DNA of 64,000 nucleotides, taken from assembly GCA_963772675.1 (NCBI GenBank), contig CAVYYF010000006.1, forward strand, positions 134,635-198,634. The letters are read 5' to 3'. Shown here piece by piece: positions 17,774-28,049 of this stretch (positions are counted from its first letter, which is position 1; each line of letters starts with the position of its first letter). Source of the DNA: JAKAGZ01 sp963772675. Lineage in GTDB: Bacteria > Bacteroidota > Ignavibacteria > Ignavibacteriales > Ignavibacteriaceae. A program made the translations under genes and the position numbers. A model generated the notes under the pieces. That model was not told the origin of the DNA, searched no databases, and was given only the letters and a program-made list of their open reading frames with translations.

Positions 17774-19642
17774 TTAACTAAGAGTTGACTCAACCTCATC
17801 TATTAACTGATCCATTTTTTTCGTGACTGCAACAACAGGTTCCGGAGTGTTCATATCTACTCCCGCACCTTTCAATATATTTATTGAATAATAACTGCTG
17901 CCTGCTTTTAGAAAATTTAAATATTTATTAACTGCGGGATTACCTTCTGCTAAAACCTTTTCAGATAAAGTTTCAGAAGCAGCAAATCCTGTAGCATATT
18001 GATAAACATAAAAATTATAATAAAAATGCGGTATCCTTGCCCAGGTATAGCTTTCTTCTTTATCTAACACCATTTCCGGACCCCAATATTTTTGATACAT
18101 ATCACTGTACATATTGCAAAGATCTTCATGAGTTAATGCCTGGCCTTTTTCTGAAGCAGCATATGCCTTCATTTCAAATTCTGCAAACATAACCTGGCGA
18201 TAAAACGTTGCGGTAATATTATTCAGATATTTTTCAAGGAAGTATAATTTTTCTTCGTTTGAATTTACATTCTTTATTAAATAGTCGAGTAATAATGCTT
18301 CATTAAAAGTAGAGGCTACTTCAGCAAGAAAAATTGTATAATTTGCATAAGGATAAGGTTGAGACATACCAGTATAAAAAGAATGCATATTGTGTCCCAT
18401 TTCGTGTGCAAGAGTAAAAACATCGTTTAGAAGATCAGCCCAATTCAAAAGGACATAAGGATGTACTCCAAAGGTAGTTCCCGAAGAATATGCTCCGCTT
18501 CGCTTTGCCCTGGTTTCATAAACATCTATCCATCTATTATCAAAGGCTGTTTGGAGAGAGTTAAGATATTCTTCCCCCATAGGTTTCAAAGCATTACTAA
18601 TTATTCCTTTTGCTTCTTCATAAGAATATTTCTTTTCCTTCATTGTGAAAAGGGTTACATAAGTGTCGTAAGGATGAAGCTCTTTAAGTTTTAACAATCT
18701 TTTCTTAAGAGCAGACCACCTGTGAAGAGGTTTTAAATTTTTGTTCGTGTTCTCTACTAAATTATCATATACAGAAACATGAATGTTGTTCCTGTCCAGA
18801 GCTGCTTCCCTTGCAGAATTATAATTCCTGGCTTTTGCATTAAAAATATTACTCTTGAGATTACCGTTAAATAAAGAAGTAAAAGTATTAACGAAATCGC
18901 TAAAAGATTTATAATAATTTTTATATGCCCTTTCTCTGAATTTTCTGTCTTTTGAATACATTGCTGCATAATAACGAGCATGAGATATTTCCGTCGGTTT
19001 CCCTTCATCATCTTCAACTACAGGAAATTTCAAGTCTACATTGGTAAACATTGAAAATGTATTATAGGCAACCTGGGTAGTTTCTGATGATAGTGCCAGA
19101 ATTTTTTCCTGTTCAGACGATAGGGTATGCGGCTTTGTCCTTATCAGGTTATCGATATAATGCCGGTAGACATTAAGTTCATTATTTGAATTTAAGAATT
19201 GTGAAATCTTTTGTTCGGGTATAGTAAGAATTTCAGGATGAATAAATGAATTGGCCGTTGATATTTGAGCGTAAAGGTTTTTAATCTTATCATTCATTGC
19301 CTGATACTTTGTCACTTTCATATCACTATCTTTAGCAAGCATTGAATAAAGATATAACCTTTCAAGCTTAATACCCATCTCGTCATCAAACTTCAGGCAT
19401 TGAAGCAACACATCAGCAGATTCGCATAATTTACCAACAAAATTTTTATAGTTATCAATATTCGTTTTTACCCACTCGAAGTCCTTATTCCAGTTTTCTT
19501 CGTTAGGATAAATATCACTTAAATTCCACTTATATTTTTCGTCTATCTCAGATCTTAATGGCAACGACGTTGTTTCATTTGTTGACCCTGTTTTAACAAC
19601 TGACAGAAAAATTGGCCTTTCAAATTTTTTTTTAGTTCTCAT
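17774..19642 (-). CDS. pepF: Oligoendopeptidase F (M3 family)
   Basis: 622-residue zinc metallopeptidase of the M3/PepF group, which cleaves short oligopeptides in the cytoplasm. The zinc site HEMGH is at residues 413-417 with a downstream glutamate in FNEALLLDYL. The N-terminal LPLRSEIDEKYKWNLSDIYPNEE is a standard PepF opening. About 25 residues precede this region compared with typical homologues, so the true start might be slightly internal, but no better ATG lies between. Stands alone, 66 bases from the IMPDH/GMPR gene. Confidence 0.93.
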   Translation of the reverse strand: MRTKKKFERPIFLSVVKTGSTNETTSLPLRSEIDEKYKWNLSDIYPNEENWNKDFEWVKTNIDNYKNFVGKLCESADVLLQCLKFDDEMGIKLERLYLYSMLAKDSDMKVTKYQAMNDKIKNLYAQISTANSFIHPEILTIPEQKISQFLNSNNELNVYRHYIDNLIRTKPHTLSSEQEKILALSSETTQVAYNTFSMFTNVDLKFPVVEDDEGKPTEISHARYYAAMYSKDRKFRERAYKNYYKSFSDFVNTFTSLFNGNLKSNIFNAKARNYNSAREAALDRNNIHVSVYDNLVENTNKNLKPLHRWSALKKRLLKLKELHPYDTYVTLFTMKEKKYSYEEAKGIISNALKPMGEEYLNSLQTAFDNRWIDVYETRAKRSGAYSSGTTFGVHPYVLLNWADLLNDVFTLAHEMGHNMHSFYTGMSQPYPYANYTIFLAEVASTFNEALLLDYLIKNVNSNEEKLYFLEKYLNNITATFYRQVMFAEFEMKAYAASEKGQALTHEDLCNMYSDMYQKYWGPEMVLDKEESYTWARIPHFYYNFYVYQYATGFAASETLSEKVLAEGNPAVNKYLNFLKAGSSYYSINILKGAGVDMNTPEPVVAVTKKMDQLIDEVESTLS

Positions 19643-19754
19643 ATATTTTACTTCCCCTGATATTTTTATGTGGGAAATTACCTTAAGCCGACTTTGAAAT
19701 TACAAAATATTTTTCAGAGTTTAAATTAACTATGAAAAAATAGCGCTTAATTAT

Positions 19755-20840
19755 TTAAAGCCATTTCTTTCTTTTAAAGAAAATTAGCATACCTATAACA
19801 ACACAAATCATAACTAAAATGACAAACGGGTAACCATATTTCCAACTTAATTCCGGCATATTCCAAGGACTGTTTTCGGCGTGGAAATTCATTCCGTAAA
19901 TACCGACAATAAAAGTTAAAGGAATAAAGATCGTAGAAATAATAGTGAGAATTTTCACAATCTCATTCATTTTTTGACCGGACTGTGAGATGTAGACCTC
20001 CTGCAAACCATTGATTACTTCCCTATAGTTTTCAACATTATCAGCAATCTGCTTGATATGATCATGAAGATCCCGAAGATATATATAAGTTGATTTTGCA
20101 ATGAAACTGTATTGTTCCCGTTCCAAAGTGTATATAATATCTCTTAACGGGGAAACCGCGCGCTTCAACCTTATTGTTTCCTTTTTGATTGAATGAATTT
20201 TCTGGAGTGTCCCTTCTTCCGGACTCACTAGCAATGAATCTTCAATTTTTTCAATGTGTTCATCAATTTTTTCAAGCACTGTAAAATAATTGTCAACCAT
20301 AGTGTCTATTAATCTATATGCCAAATAATCAGCACCTGACTTCCTAATTCTTCCATTATTACTTCTGATCTTTTCTCTAATCAGGTCAAAAACATCGCCT
20401 TCCCTTTCCTGGAATGTGATTAAAAATTTTTTACCAAGTACAAAACTCACCTGTTCTATATTCAATTCATTTAATTCATTATTATAACTTATCATTTTTG
20501 TAACTATGAAAACGTAATCATCATATTCATCAGACTTGGGACCGTGATTTACATTTAGGATATCCTCAAGAACAAGCGGGTGAATTCCAAATATTTTTCC
20601 CGTTTCATCAATCACTTGAGTATTATGTATTCCGCAAATATTTATCCACGTAACATTTTTACTTGATTTATATTTTTTAAGTTTGCTTAATTCCTGCTCA
20701 GAAATATTTATTTCATGTACCCTGCTTGCATTAAAATCGAATGCACTAATTTTTATTTCTTCAACCTTTTTCTCACCTGTAAATACTAGCGAACCCGGTG
20801 ACATGCCTTTTTTGTTTCTTTTCATTTTCTTAAAAAGCAA
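19755..20840 (-). CDS. corA: CorA magnesium/cobalt transporter
   Basis: 361-residue pentameric Mg2+ channel subunit. Large N-terminal cytoplasmic domain with the long stalk helix, then two C-terminal membrane helices. The pore signature GMNF is in FIVGIYGMNFHAENSPWNMPE around residue 320, followed by the acidic loop and a lysine-rich C-terminus (FFKRKKWL). Length and layout are ordinary. Confidence 0.94.
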   Translation of the reverse strand: MLFKKMKRNKKGMSPGSLVFTGEKKVEEIKISAFDFNASRVHEINISEQELSKLKKYKSSKNVTWINICGIHNTQVIDETGKIFGIHPLVLEDILNVNHGPKSDEYDDYVFIVTKMISYNNELNELNIEQVSFVLGKKFLITFQEREGDVFDLIREKIRSNNGRIRKSGADYLAYRLIDTMVDNYFTVLEKIDEHIEKIEDSLLVSPEEGTLQKIHSIKKETIRLKRAVSPLRDIIYTLEREQYSFIAKSTYIYLRDLHDHIKQIADNVENYREVINGLQEVYISQSGQKMNEIVKILTIISTIFIPLTFIVGIYGMNFHAENSPWNMPELSWKYGYPFVILVMICVVIGMLIFFKRKKWL

Positions 20841-20974
20841 ATTTTATCTCCTCTTGATTTCATACATAAAGTAAAAGATCGATAAAAAATATGAAAGTTT
20901 AAATGGATTAATTCTAAATTTTAGCAAAAACTTTAATCAGGGTGAATTTATCCCTATTCTATACTTAATATTAA

Positions 20975-21517
20975 CTATTTGTTAAGCAAGCTATCAATAG
21001 AAGATTTAAAAAAATCATAGTCTCTTTTGCCCACAATTGAAACCTGCCTTTTGCCGTCTTTGTCAAAAATAAAGGTTACCGGTACAGCGCCTGACCAATT
21101 TTTATCCAGCAAATCTAAAAGTGCATCTACATTGTCCTTGCTCGCCATATAAACATCCAGAATTGATTTGTTTTTCTGAAGGAAAGGAACAACAAGTGAG
21201 TCTTTTTCAGCAAGCAGGTTGACATTTAGACTCACAAAGTCAACTGGCTTGTCCTTAAAGTTGTCATTCAGTTTGATAAGTTCAGGAAATTCTTCTACAC
21301 AAGGAATGCACCAGGTTGCCCACACGTTAACAAATAAAACTCTACCGTTTCTATTACTAATTAGGCTGGAAAGCTGGTCTTTATCAATTACCCAAATATT
21401 ATCATAACCTGATTTACTATCCGCTGTAGCATCATTTCTTTTGCCGGCAAAAATCAAAACTATTGCTAATACTAAAAGCATTCCACCAGCAATCAGAAAA
21501 TATTTATTAATTTTCAC
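20975..21517 (-). CDS. TlpA-like thioredoxin-fold protein
   Basis: 180 residues: an N-terminal membrane anchor/uncleaved signal (about 6-25) and a TlpA/ResA-type thioredoxin domain with active site WCIPC (C70, C73). Predicted to face the periplasm and reduce or exchange disulphides, for example in cytochrome c maturation. Its ATG overlaps the stop of the redoxin gene upstream by four bases, so the two are one operon. Confidence 0.85.
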   Translation of the reverse strand: MKINKYFLIAGGMLLVLAIVLIFAGKRNDATADSKSGYDNIWVIDKDQLSSLISNRNGRVLFVNVWATWCIPCVEEFPELIKLNDNFKDKPVDFVSLNVNLLAEKDSLVVPFLQKNKSILDVYMASKDNVDALLDLLDKNWSGAVPVTFIFDKDGKRQVSIVGKRDYDFFKSSIDSLLNK

Positions 21518-22122
21518 GAATCAACTCTTTTAATTGTACAGCCCATAGCTCTTGTCTTTTGAACAGCTACTTTTTTACCTGATAATATTTCGTTCAGTGC
21601 GTTTTTTAGATCATTATTTTTTGCTTGTCCTGCCCCTCTTGCATCATCAATTCTGCCGTGGTACAAAATTTCAAAATCAGAATCCAAGACATAAATTTCA
21701 GGTGTTACCTGTGCATCCAGTCTGTTGGCAATAACATTATTCCAGTCTTTTAAAATCGTAAACTTGAAATTATGATCTTCGGCGTGCTCTTTTATGTTAT
21801 CGATATCCTCTGCCTTATTAGAATTAATTCCTATGAATTCAATATCCTTTGAATGATAATTATCGTAAAGATCTTTCATCTTTTCGTTGTAAGAATTTGA
21901 AACCGGACATTTAGTTGAAATAAACATCAGAACGATTACCTTAGAATTTTTATAATCAGTTAGTGAATGGGACTTACCGTTGTAATCCTTTAAAGTAAAA
22001 TTTTCGACTTTAGTTATTTCTTTATCAGAAGAACTCTTTTGTGGGGCGGAACCAAAGACAAGAAAACTCAACAGGCAAACAATAGCCATGCTAAAGACTG
22101 AAAAAATTAACTTTTTCATCAC
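21514..22122 (-). CDS. Secreted redoxin-domain (AhpC/TSA-like) protein
   Basis: 202 residues with a signal peptide (hydrophobic to about residue 24) and a thioredoxin-fold domain with a single active-site cysteine in STKCPVSNSY (C72). This is the redoxin subgroup common in Bacteroidetes and Planctomycetes, whose exact substrate is not known. A strong ribosome site GGAGGAG stands before the ATG. Co-transcribed with the TlpA-like gene, suggesting joint action in periplasmic redox balance. Confidence 0.82.
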   Translation of the reverse strand: MMKKLIFSVFSMAIVCLLSFLVFGSAPQKSSSDKEITKVENFTLKDYNGKSHSLTDYKNSKVIVLMFISTKCPVSNSYNEKMKDLYDNYHSKDIEFIGINSNKAEDIDNIKEHAEDHNFKFTILKDWNNVIANRLDAQVTPEIYVLDSDFEILYHGRIDDARGAGQAKNNDLKNALNEILSGKKVAVQKTRAMGCTIKRVDS

Positions 22123-22200
22123 TCCTCCGGTTTAAAAAATAATTCGAAATATTAGGATCATTAATCGGCTAAAAGGTTTGAAAAATTAAAATCTTTTTCA

Positions 22201-24678
22201 TCAAAAAAAAACATATTTATGCGCTAGGTTTATTTGGTCTCCAATTTTGTTTATAGCAGCATCAAGGGTACGCAAAACTACCTGTCTTCTCTCATTTTTT
22301 TCTATTTCTTTAAGTAAAGGGAGTTTTTCTTTTGCATCTAACTTTACTAAAAGATCAGCTGCGTGATTCCTCGTTCTGAAATACGGATTTCTAAGGGCTT
22401 CTGAAACGGCATCGATAACTTCTTTCCGATGAGTTTTTGCAAAATTCATTGCACAATCCAGTGCAACAATATCAAGTAAATGCATTCCACCATAGCTGTA
22501 TTTATACTTTGTGTATTCTTTAGTCAGTTTAATTGAACGCGGGTCTTTTAGGTTATTCAATCCTTCGAAAATATATCTTCTTATTATATTTCTGTGAGAG
22601 TCGAGGGTTAATGCTTTTTCTGCAAATTTAAAAGCATCCTTCATCCTGATCGTAATGATAGAAAACGCGGCAGCACCCTTAACATAATCATTGGTTTCAG
22701 TATTAAATTTGTAAGCAAGAAATTTTCCGTTTTCATCATTATGAAAAATCGATAACGATTTAACTGCCTCTTCTCTCACTCTTGCATCGGGATCTTCGGC
22801 AGCTTCAAGCAATGGCTTATAAACAATGTCCCCGCCGATTTTTCTGAGGCTTTGAACAGCGATTATTCGAACACCATAAAAATTATCTCTCCGAATCGTT
22901 CTCTCAAGATAAGGAACTGCTTTTTCACCAAACTCGGCCATTGCCTGCGCCGCGACCATTCTTCCTGTTACATCATCGTCATATTGAAGCTGGTAAATAA
23001 GTTCATCAAAATCTTTGTTAAAATGGACGACACATAGTGTTCGGAAATATTTATTGAAACGAACAAGCTGTGGCTTTTCATTACAATCAAATGTAAATGA
23101 ATTTTCTTTCTTACTTATCAATAATTCTTCTTGTATGTCCTGTTTCCCGGCAACAATTTCTATAAGGACAGGAGCAGTAAATAATCCGACCGCGGGTAGT
23201 TGTTCCTGAACCTGCTTAACATTCAGAGTCAGTTTTTTTGTGTTTTCATCCCACTTATATGAAACATTATACACAGGGAAACCTGCGCCATAAATCCATT
23301 GATTAAAAAATTCTTTAAGATCTTTCCCGGATGATTCTTCCATCGCTTTTCGGAAATCTTCTGTGACTACTGCGGAATCTTTAAATTCACTTACATAGTG
23401 ATGTATTCCTTTTTCAAAAGCCTTATCACCGAGGTAAAATCTCAGAACATTAAGCACGGCAGCTCCTCTATCATAAGCTTTACCACCACCCATTTCAGCC
23501 GGTACAACACCGGTTGAATCACGTTTAATATTTTTTAGAGGATCATCTTTAACTTCATTAAAGTAAGCCATATTTTCATTATATCTCAGATATCGGAACT
23601 CATTCTTTCCATATTCATTTTCGGTCCATAGATCAGTTAGGTATGTAGCAAAACCTTCATTCAACCAGACATGTTTCCATGTTTTACAGGTCAAGAAATC
23701 GCCAAACCATTGGTGAGCAAACTCGTGAGCTATCAAACCGTCTGCACTGTAATTCGGAACAGCTCTTTGGTCATGCATGAGCCGTCTATTGAGTGTTGTA
23801 GCTGTAACGTTTTCCATCCCACCGTAAAGAAAATCCTGTACCGTTGTTTGAGCATAACGTGAATATGGATATGGATAGATGTAATTTGAATAAAAGTTAA
23901 GCATCTGTGGAGTTCTGCCATAGAAATAATTGTATTTGTCTTTCCATTCTCTTGGTAAATTATATTCAAGAATTGTTCCACGTAATTTTTCTTTTACGGT
24001 TACAAAATCACCGACGATCAAAGTAGTTAAATAGTTTGCATGAACCTGATCCATTTTCCAATCAAACGTTTTTGTTTTAACTGAAGCATTTTGAGTGACA
24101 GAAATCAAATCTCCATTAGAAATAGCAATCAGGCTATCTGGAACAGTCGCAATAATTTCAGATGATAATTTATCATCAGGTTCATCGTAAGCAGGATACC
24201 AATATCTGTTTTCCGTTCCCTCACCCTGTGACCAAATCTGGTAAGGAATTTTCGGATTTTCTTTAGCGGGATAAAAGAAAAATAATCCTGAACTCGGCAA
24301 GGATGTATATTCGATCGTAATAGTTACGTTTTTATTTTTATTTAATTCTTCTTGGAAATTAATATATAGCAGATCACTATCCTGTGAAAACTTCAGGTTT
24401 TCATTTCCATATTTTACAGACGATACTTTTGTGGTTTTGCAATGAAGAATAAGTTGATCAAAATTGTCAATGAGCGGTGCGAAGGTAAATTCCTCCTTCC
24501 CTATTACCTCCTCTTTATGAAAACCAAAACTCAAAAATAATTTTACATTTTTCTGATCATAATTTCTTGTTTTTATATCCAAAACAAATTTAGATTGGCT
24601 TTGGGCATTTAAACTACAAATAAGGAACAAGATCAGATATAAAATTGCCCTGCCTTTTTTGAAGAATATCCTGTGCAT
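22201..24678 (-). CDS. M1-family aminopeptidase with C-terminal HEAT repeats
   Basis: 825 residues. A signal peptide (about 1-27) indicates export. The M1 catalytic part has the substrate motif GGMEN (variant of GAMEN) and zinc motif HEFAHQWFGD with H318, E319, H322, then the distant glutamate in NEGFATY. The last 270 residues form an array of HEAT-like helical repeats (for example DVVYKPLLEAAEDPDARVREE-type units), replacing the usual M1 C-terminal domain. Probably trims peptides outside the cytoplasm. Lies 27 bases after a DUF4286 gene. Confidence 0.92.
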   Translation of the reverse strand: MHRIFFKKGRAILYLILFLICSLNAQSQSKFVLDIKTRNYDQKNVKLFLSFGFHKEEVIGKEEFTFAPLIDNFDQLILHCKTTKVSSVKYGNENLKFSQDSDLLYINFQEELNKNKNVTITIEYTSLPSSGLFFFYPAKENPKIPYQIWSQGEGTENRYWYPAYDEPDDKLSSEIIATVPDSLIAISNGDLISVTQNASVKTKTFDWKMDQVHANYLTTLIVGDFVTVKEKLRGTILEYNLPREWKDKYNYFYGRTPQMLNFYSNYIYPYPYSRYAQTTVQDFLYGGMENVTATTLNRRLMHDQRAVPNYSADGLIAHEFAHQWFGDFLTCKTWKHVWLNEGFATYLTDLWTENEYGKNEFRYLRYNENMAYFNEVKDDPLKNIKRDSTGVVPAEMGGGKAYDRGAAVLNVLRFYLGDKAFEKGIHHYVSEFKDSAVVTEDFRKAMEESSGKDLKEFFNQWIYGAGFPVYNVSYKWDENTKKLTLNVKQVQEQLPAVGLFTAPVLIEIVAGKQDIQEELLISKKENSFTFDCNEKPQLVRFNKYFRTLCVVHFNKDFDELIYQLQYDDDVTGRMVAAQAMAEFGEKAVPYLERTIRRDNFYGVRIIAVQSLRKIGGDIVYKPLLEAAEDPDARVREEAVKSLSIFHNDENGKFLAYKFNTETNDYVKGAAAFSIITIRMKDAFKFAEKALTLDSHRNIIRRYIFEGLNNLKDPRSIKLTKEYTKYKYSYGGMHLLDIVALDCAMNFAKTHRKEVIDAVSEALRNPYFRTRNHAADLLVKLDAKEKLPLLKEIEKNERRQVVLRTLDAAINKIGDQINLAHKYVFF

Positions 24679-24705
24679 TTTAGTTTCCTGGTTAATTCTA
24701 AAGTT

Positions 24706-25011
24706 TTATAGTTTTTCTATCACTTCTCTCGAGGCAGTATATCTGCCGTGGTATCTGGCAGCTGCTGCTTCCTGTAACCTTTTTGCTTCTTTCTGAGCAT
24801 ATTCGGTATATTTCTCAAACGAATCGAGTTCATAGTTTACCCTGTAAACAATAAAATCAGCTTCAGTTTCAGGAACAAGTATTTTAAATATCTTATAACT
24901 ATTAAAATAGCCTGTATTTAACATGTTCGGAATGTGTTCCCCTTGCATCCACTGCAGCCATTCATCCGCAATATCCGTTTTTACTCTAAGACTTACTGAA
25001 TAAATTATCAT
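24706..25011 (-). CDS. DUF4286 family protein
   Basis: 101 residues, soluble. The opening MIIYSVSLRVKTDIADEWLQWM followed by EHIPNMLNTGYF matches the DUF4286 family of Bacteroidetes/Chlorobi, a ferredoxin-like (dimeric alpha-beta barrel) fold of unknown role. Upstream of and probably co-transcribed with the M1 aminopeptidase. Confidence 0.8.
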   Translation of the reverse strand: MIIYSVSLRVKTDIADEWLQWMQGEHIPNMLNTGYFNSYKIFKILVPETEADFIVYRVNYELDSFEKYTEYAQKEAKRLQEAAAARYHGRYTASREVIEKL

Positions 25012-25087
25012 ATATATTTACCTGAAGATTATAGCTTTAAAAATTAGGCATTTCATCACAAAGAAGAAATTCATTTAATATCAAAAA

Positions 25088-25118
25088 TTGCAATCATAAA
25101 CATTAAATCTTAAATTTG
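25088..25118 (+). promoter_or_regulatory. Promoter candidate for the M23 peptidase gene
   Basis: TTG (25088-25090), 20 bases, TAAATTTG (25111-25118). This is an exact match to the Bacteroidetes -7 box TAnnTTTG with a TTG at the same spacing as four other promoters in this window. The ATG is 34 bases further on. Confidence 0.6.
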
Positions 25119-25152
25119 GATGAAGATTATTTTCAACTCCTGAAAGGCTTTA

Positions 25153-26451
25153 ATGAAGCAGCTAAAAAGATTTACTTTAGTTACATACTTGTTCTATATT
25201 GTAGCGTTTGTACTTATCGCATATACAGTTCTCGATAAATATATTTTAGTAGATAATCAACAAACTAAGGTAGAAACTGTTACTGCCCCCAAACCAAATG
25301 AATTTGGATTTATTTCAAATCATTTGATCAAGGATGATCTCTCCGTTAACACCAATGAAACTTTCTCAGACATTCTATTAAATTATAATATCGGGTATCC
25401 AACTATTGATTTTTTAGTTAAGAATTATGATAAGGTTTTTGACTTTCGAAAAATCATATCTGGTAACAGGTATCACGTTTATATGACTCAGGATAGCATT
25501 CCAAAACTGGATTACCTTGTTTACGAAAAAAATCCAATTGACTTTGTAGTTGTTGATCTGAAAGATTCAGGAAAGGTTTATGACGGATCGAAAAAAGTTG
25601 AGATAAAAAACAGGACAGTTGAAGGAACAATTAACAATTCGCTCTACCAAACTATGGTAGATAATGAAGTTGATCCAGAGCTTGTAATTAAATTATCAGA
25701 GATATATGCCTGGGAAATTGACTTTTATAGAATCCAAAAAGGTGACAGCTTTAAAGTAATTTTCGAAGAAGAATATGTTGACGGAAAGCCGATAGGAATT
25801 GGAAATATTGTCGGAGCTTATTTCAACCACCGGGGAGAACCATATTACGCAATAAATTTTGATCAGGATGGGAAAAATGAATTCTTTGACGAAAATGGAA
25901 AAAGTCTTAGAAAAGCGTTTTTAAAAGCGCCGGTTAAGTTTAGCAGAATAAGCTCACGATATTCATTACGAAGATACCATCCGATAGAACACAGAGTTAA
26001 AGCTCACCTCGGCACAGACTATGCCGCACCAACAGGGACTCCCATACTTTCAACGGGGGATGGAGTTGTAATTGCTGCGACTTATTCAACCTTCAATGGA
26101 AATTATGTGAAGATCAGACATAACAGCGTTTATTCCACACAGTATCTTCATATGTCGCACATAGCAAAAGGAATTCACAATGGAGTACGTGTTAAGCAGG
26201 GACAGGTTATAGGGTACGTCGGAATGACAGGTGAAGCAACAGGCCCTCACGTCTGTTACAGGTTCTGGAAAAATGGTATGCAGGTTGATCCGTTCAGACA
26301 AAAAATTCCTTCAGTTCATCCTGTCGATCCAAAATATTTGCCTGAATTTGATAAAGTCAAAAACACTATCATTGCAGAACTTGACACGATTAATTCTAAT
26401 AAAGAAGATGATATTAAAGTAGCTGCTGGGGTTGCTTCACCAAAGCCTTGA
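25153..26451 (+). CDS. M23 family (LytM-like) peptidase, membrane-anchored
   Basis: 432 residues. One N-terminal membrane helix (about 8-28), a long extracytoplasmic region with an OapA/CsgE-like middle, and a LytM domain at about 275-385. Zinc ligands seen: HLGTDYAAPTGTP (H and D) and YLHMSH. The second half of the usual HxH motif reads GPHVCYRFWKNG, with Cys where most M23 enzymes have His. This variant also occurs in Bacteroidetes homologues. Predicted to cut peptidoglycan cross-links during growth. Confidence 0.87.
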   Translation: MKQLKRFTLVTYLFYIVAFVLIAYTVLDKYILVDNQQTKVETVTAPKPNEFGFISNHLIKDDLSVNTNETFSDILLNYNIGYPTIDFLVKNYDKVFDFRKIISGNRYHVYMTQDSIPKLDYLVYEKNPIDFVVVDLKDSGKVYDGSKKVEIKNRTVEGTINNSLYQTMVDNEVDPELVIKLSEIYAWEIDFYRIQKGDSFKVIFEEEYVDGKPIGIGNIVGAYFNHRGEPYYAINFDQDGKNEFFDENGKSLRKAFLKAPVKFSRISSRYSLRRYHPIEHRVKAHLGTDYAAPTGTPILSTGDGVVIAATYSTFNGNYVKIRHNSVYSTQYLHMSHIAKGIHNGVRVKQGQVIGYVGMTGEATGPHVCYRFWKNGMQVDPFRQKIPSVHPVDPKYLPEFDKVKNTIIAELDTINSNKEDDIKVAAGVASPKP

Positions 26452-26568
26452 AATTTTATTTAATTAGTAGTTTTTGAATCAAATGCATTACAGCCATTGC
26501 TTTTCCTCCCTTCGATATAACCCATTTCTTTTATATATTTAACGTTTAAAATTCCCAGATCGGAGATA

Positions 26569-28017
26569 ATGAACGATAAACACGAAGCCGTAATTGGCCT
26601 TGAAGTACATGCACAATTAATTACAGAATCAAAGGCCTTTTGCAGCTGCTCAACTAAATTTGGAAATTCGCCTAACACAAACGTGTGTCCTGTTTGCCTA
26701 GGTCATCCGGGCGTTCTGCCAGTGCTTAATAAAAAAGTTGTTGAGTTCATTACATTAATGGGAATGGCAACAAACTGTACTATTAATGAAAGATCAGTCT
26801 TCGCGAGAAAAAATTATTTCTACCCGGACCTTCCGAAAGGATACCAGATTTCGCAATATGAATTTCCTGCCTGTGAACATGGTTTTGTAACCGTCACAGC
26901 TAAAGAAGGAACATCAAAAAAAATCGGAATAACCAGAATTCACATGGAGGAAGATGCCGGAAAATCAATTCACGATCAGGCTTTTGAAACATTGGTCGAT
27001 GTTAACAGGTGTGGCGTTCCATTAATTGAAATTGTAAGCGAACCGGACATCAGCAGTGCTGAAGAAGCTGTTCAGTATCTCAACAAAATTCGACAGACTG
27101 TACAGTACCTGGAAATCTGCGACGGGAATATGGAAGAAGGTTCTCTCAGATGTGATGCAAATATTTCGGTCAGACCCAAAGGCCAAAAGGAGCTCGGTAC
27201 TAAAACAGAAATAAAAAATATGAATTCGTTCCGAAATCTTGAAAAGGCAATAAACTTTGAGATATCCCGGCAAATAGAACTTTTGGAAGATGGAGAAAAG
27301 GTTGTCCAGGAAACACTCTTGTGGAATCCTGATAAAGATGAAGCCATTCCAATGAGAAGCAAAGAAGAAGCTCACGATTACAGATATTTTCCCGAGCCGG
27401 ACCTTCTCCCGGTTATCATTAATGAAAAGTGGAAAAAGGAGATTTCACAGAAACTTCCTGAACTTCCCGAAGTAAGAAAAGAACGATTTATTAAGAAGTT
27501 TGGTTTACCTGTGTACGATGCTGAAATTTTAACTTTGAGCCGTGGAATTGCAGATTATTATGAAAACGTGTTAAGATTTACAGACGACTACAAAAGCACA
27601 AGCAACTGGATTATGGGTGACGTTCTGAAAATTATCAACGAAGAAAAAATCGATATAAAAGATTTTCCGATTAAAGCTGAAAATCTCGGTAAATTAATCA
27701 GCCTGATAAATGAAGGAACGATAAGCGGGAAGATTGCTAAAGAAATTTTCCCTGAAATGCTGAAGGGACACAAAAGCCCGCAAGAAATCGTCAAAGAGAA
27801 AAACCTTGTGCAAATTAGTGATACTTCTCAAATCGGTAAAGTTATAGATTCAATACTTGAAAATCATAAAGATGAACTTCAAACATATTTTGAAGGCAAG
27901 GAAAAAGTATTCGGATTTTTTGTGGGACAAGTTATGAAAGAAACTAAAGGTAAAGCTAATCCGAAAATGGTGAATGATCTTTTGAGAGATAAATTGGAAA
28001 AAATAAGAAACAAATAA
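26569..28017 (+). CDS. gatB: GatB, Asp-tRNA(Asn)/Glu-tRNA(Gln) amidotransferase subunit B
   Basis: 482 residues, full length. Opening EAVIGLEVHAQL, the zinc cysteines CSCSTKFGNSPNTNVCPVC at about residues 25-45, PDLPKGYQISQYE, RIHMEEDAGKSIH and EIVSEPD are all GatB signatures. The C-terminal tRNA-binding tail (GFFVGQVMKETKGKANP) is complete. GatA and GatC are not in the window. A GGAG ribosome site lies five bases before the ATG. Followed after 32 bases by lepB. Confidence 0.96.
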   Translation: MNDKHEAVIGLEVHAQLITESKAFCSCSTKFGNSPNTNVCPVCLGHPGVLPVLNKKVVEFITLMGMATNCTINERSVFARKNYFYPDLPKGYQISQYEFPACEHGFVTVTAKEGTSKKIGITRIHMEEDAGKSIHDQAFETLVDVNRCGVPLIEIVSEPDISSAEEAVQYLNKIRQTVQYLEICDGNMEEGSLRCDANISVRPKGQKELGTKTEIKNMNSFRNLEKAINFEISRQIELLEDGEKVVQETLLWNPDKDEAIPMRSKEEAHDYRYFPEPDLLPVIINEKWKKEISQKLPELPEVRKERFIKKFGLPVYDAEILTLSRGIADYYENVLRFTDDYKSTSNWIMGDVLKIINEEKIDIKDFPIKAENLGKLISLINEGTISGKIAKEIFPEMLKGHKSPQEIVKEKNLVQISDTSQIGKVIDSILENHKDELQTYFEGKEKVFGFFVGQVMKETKGKANPKMVNDLLRDKLEKIRNK

Positions 28018-28049
28018 AGCACTAAACTTATTACTTGCAGGAGAATAAA

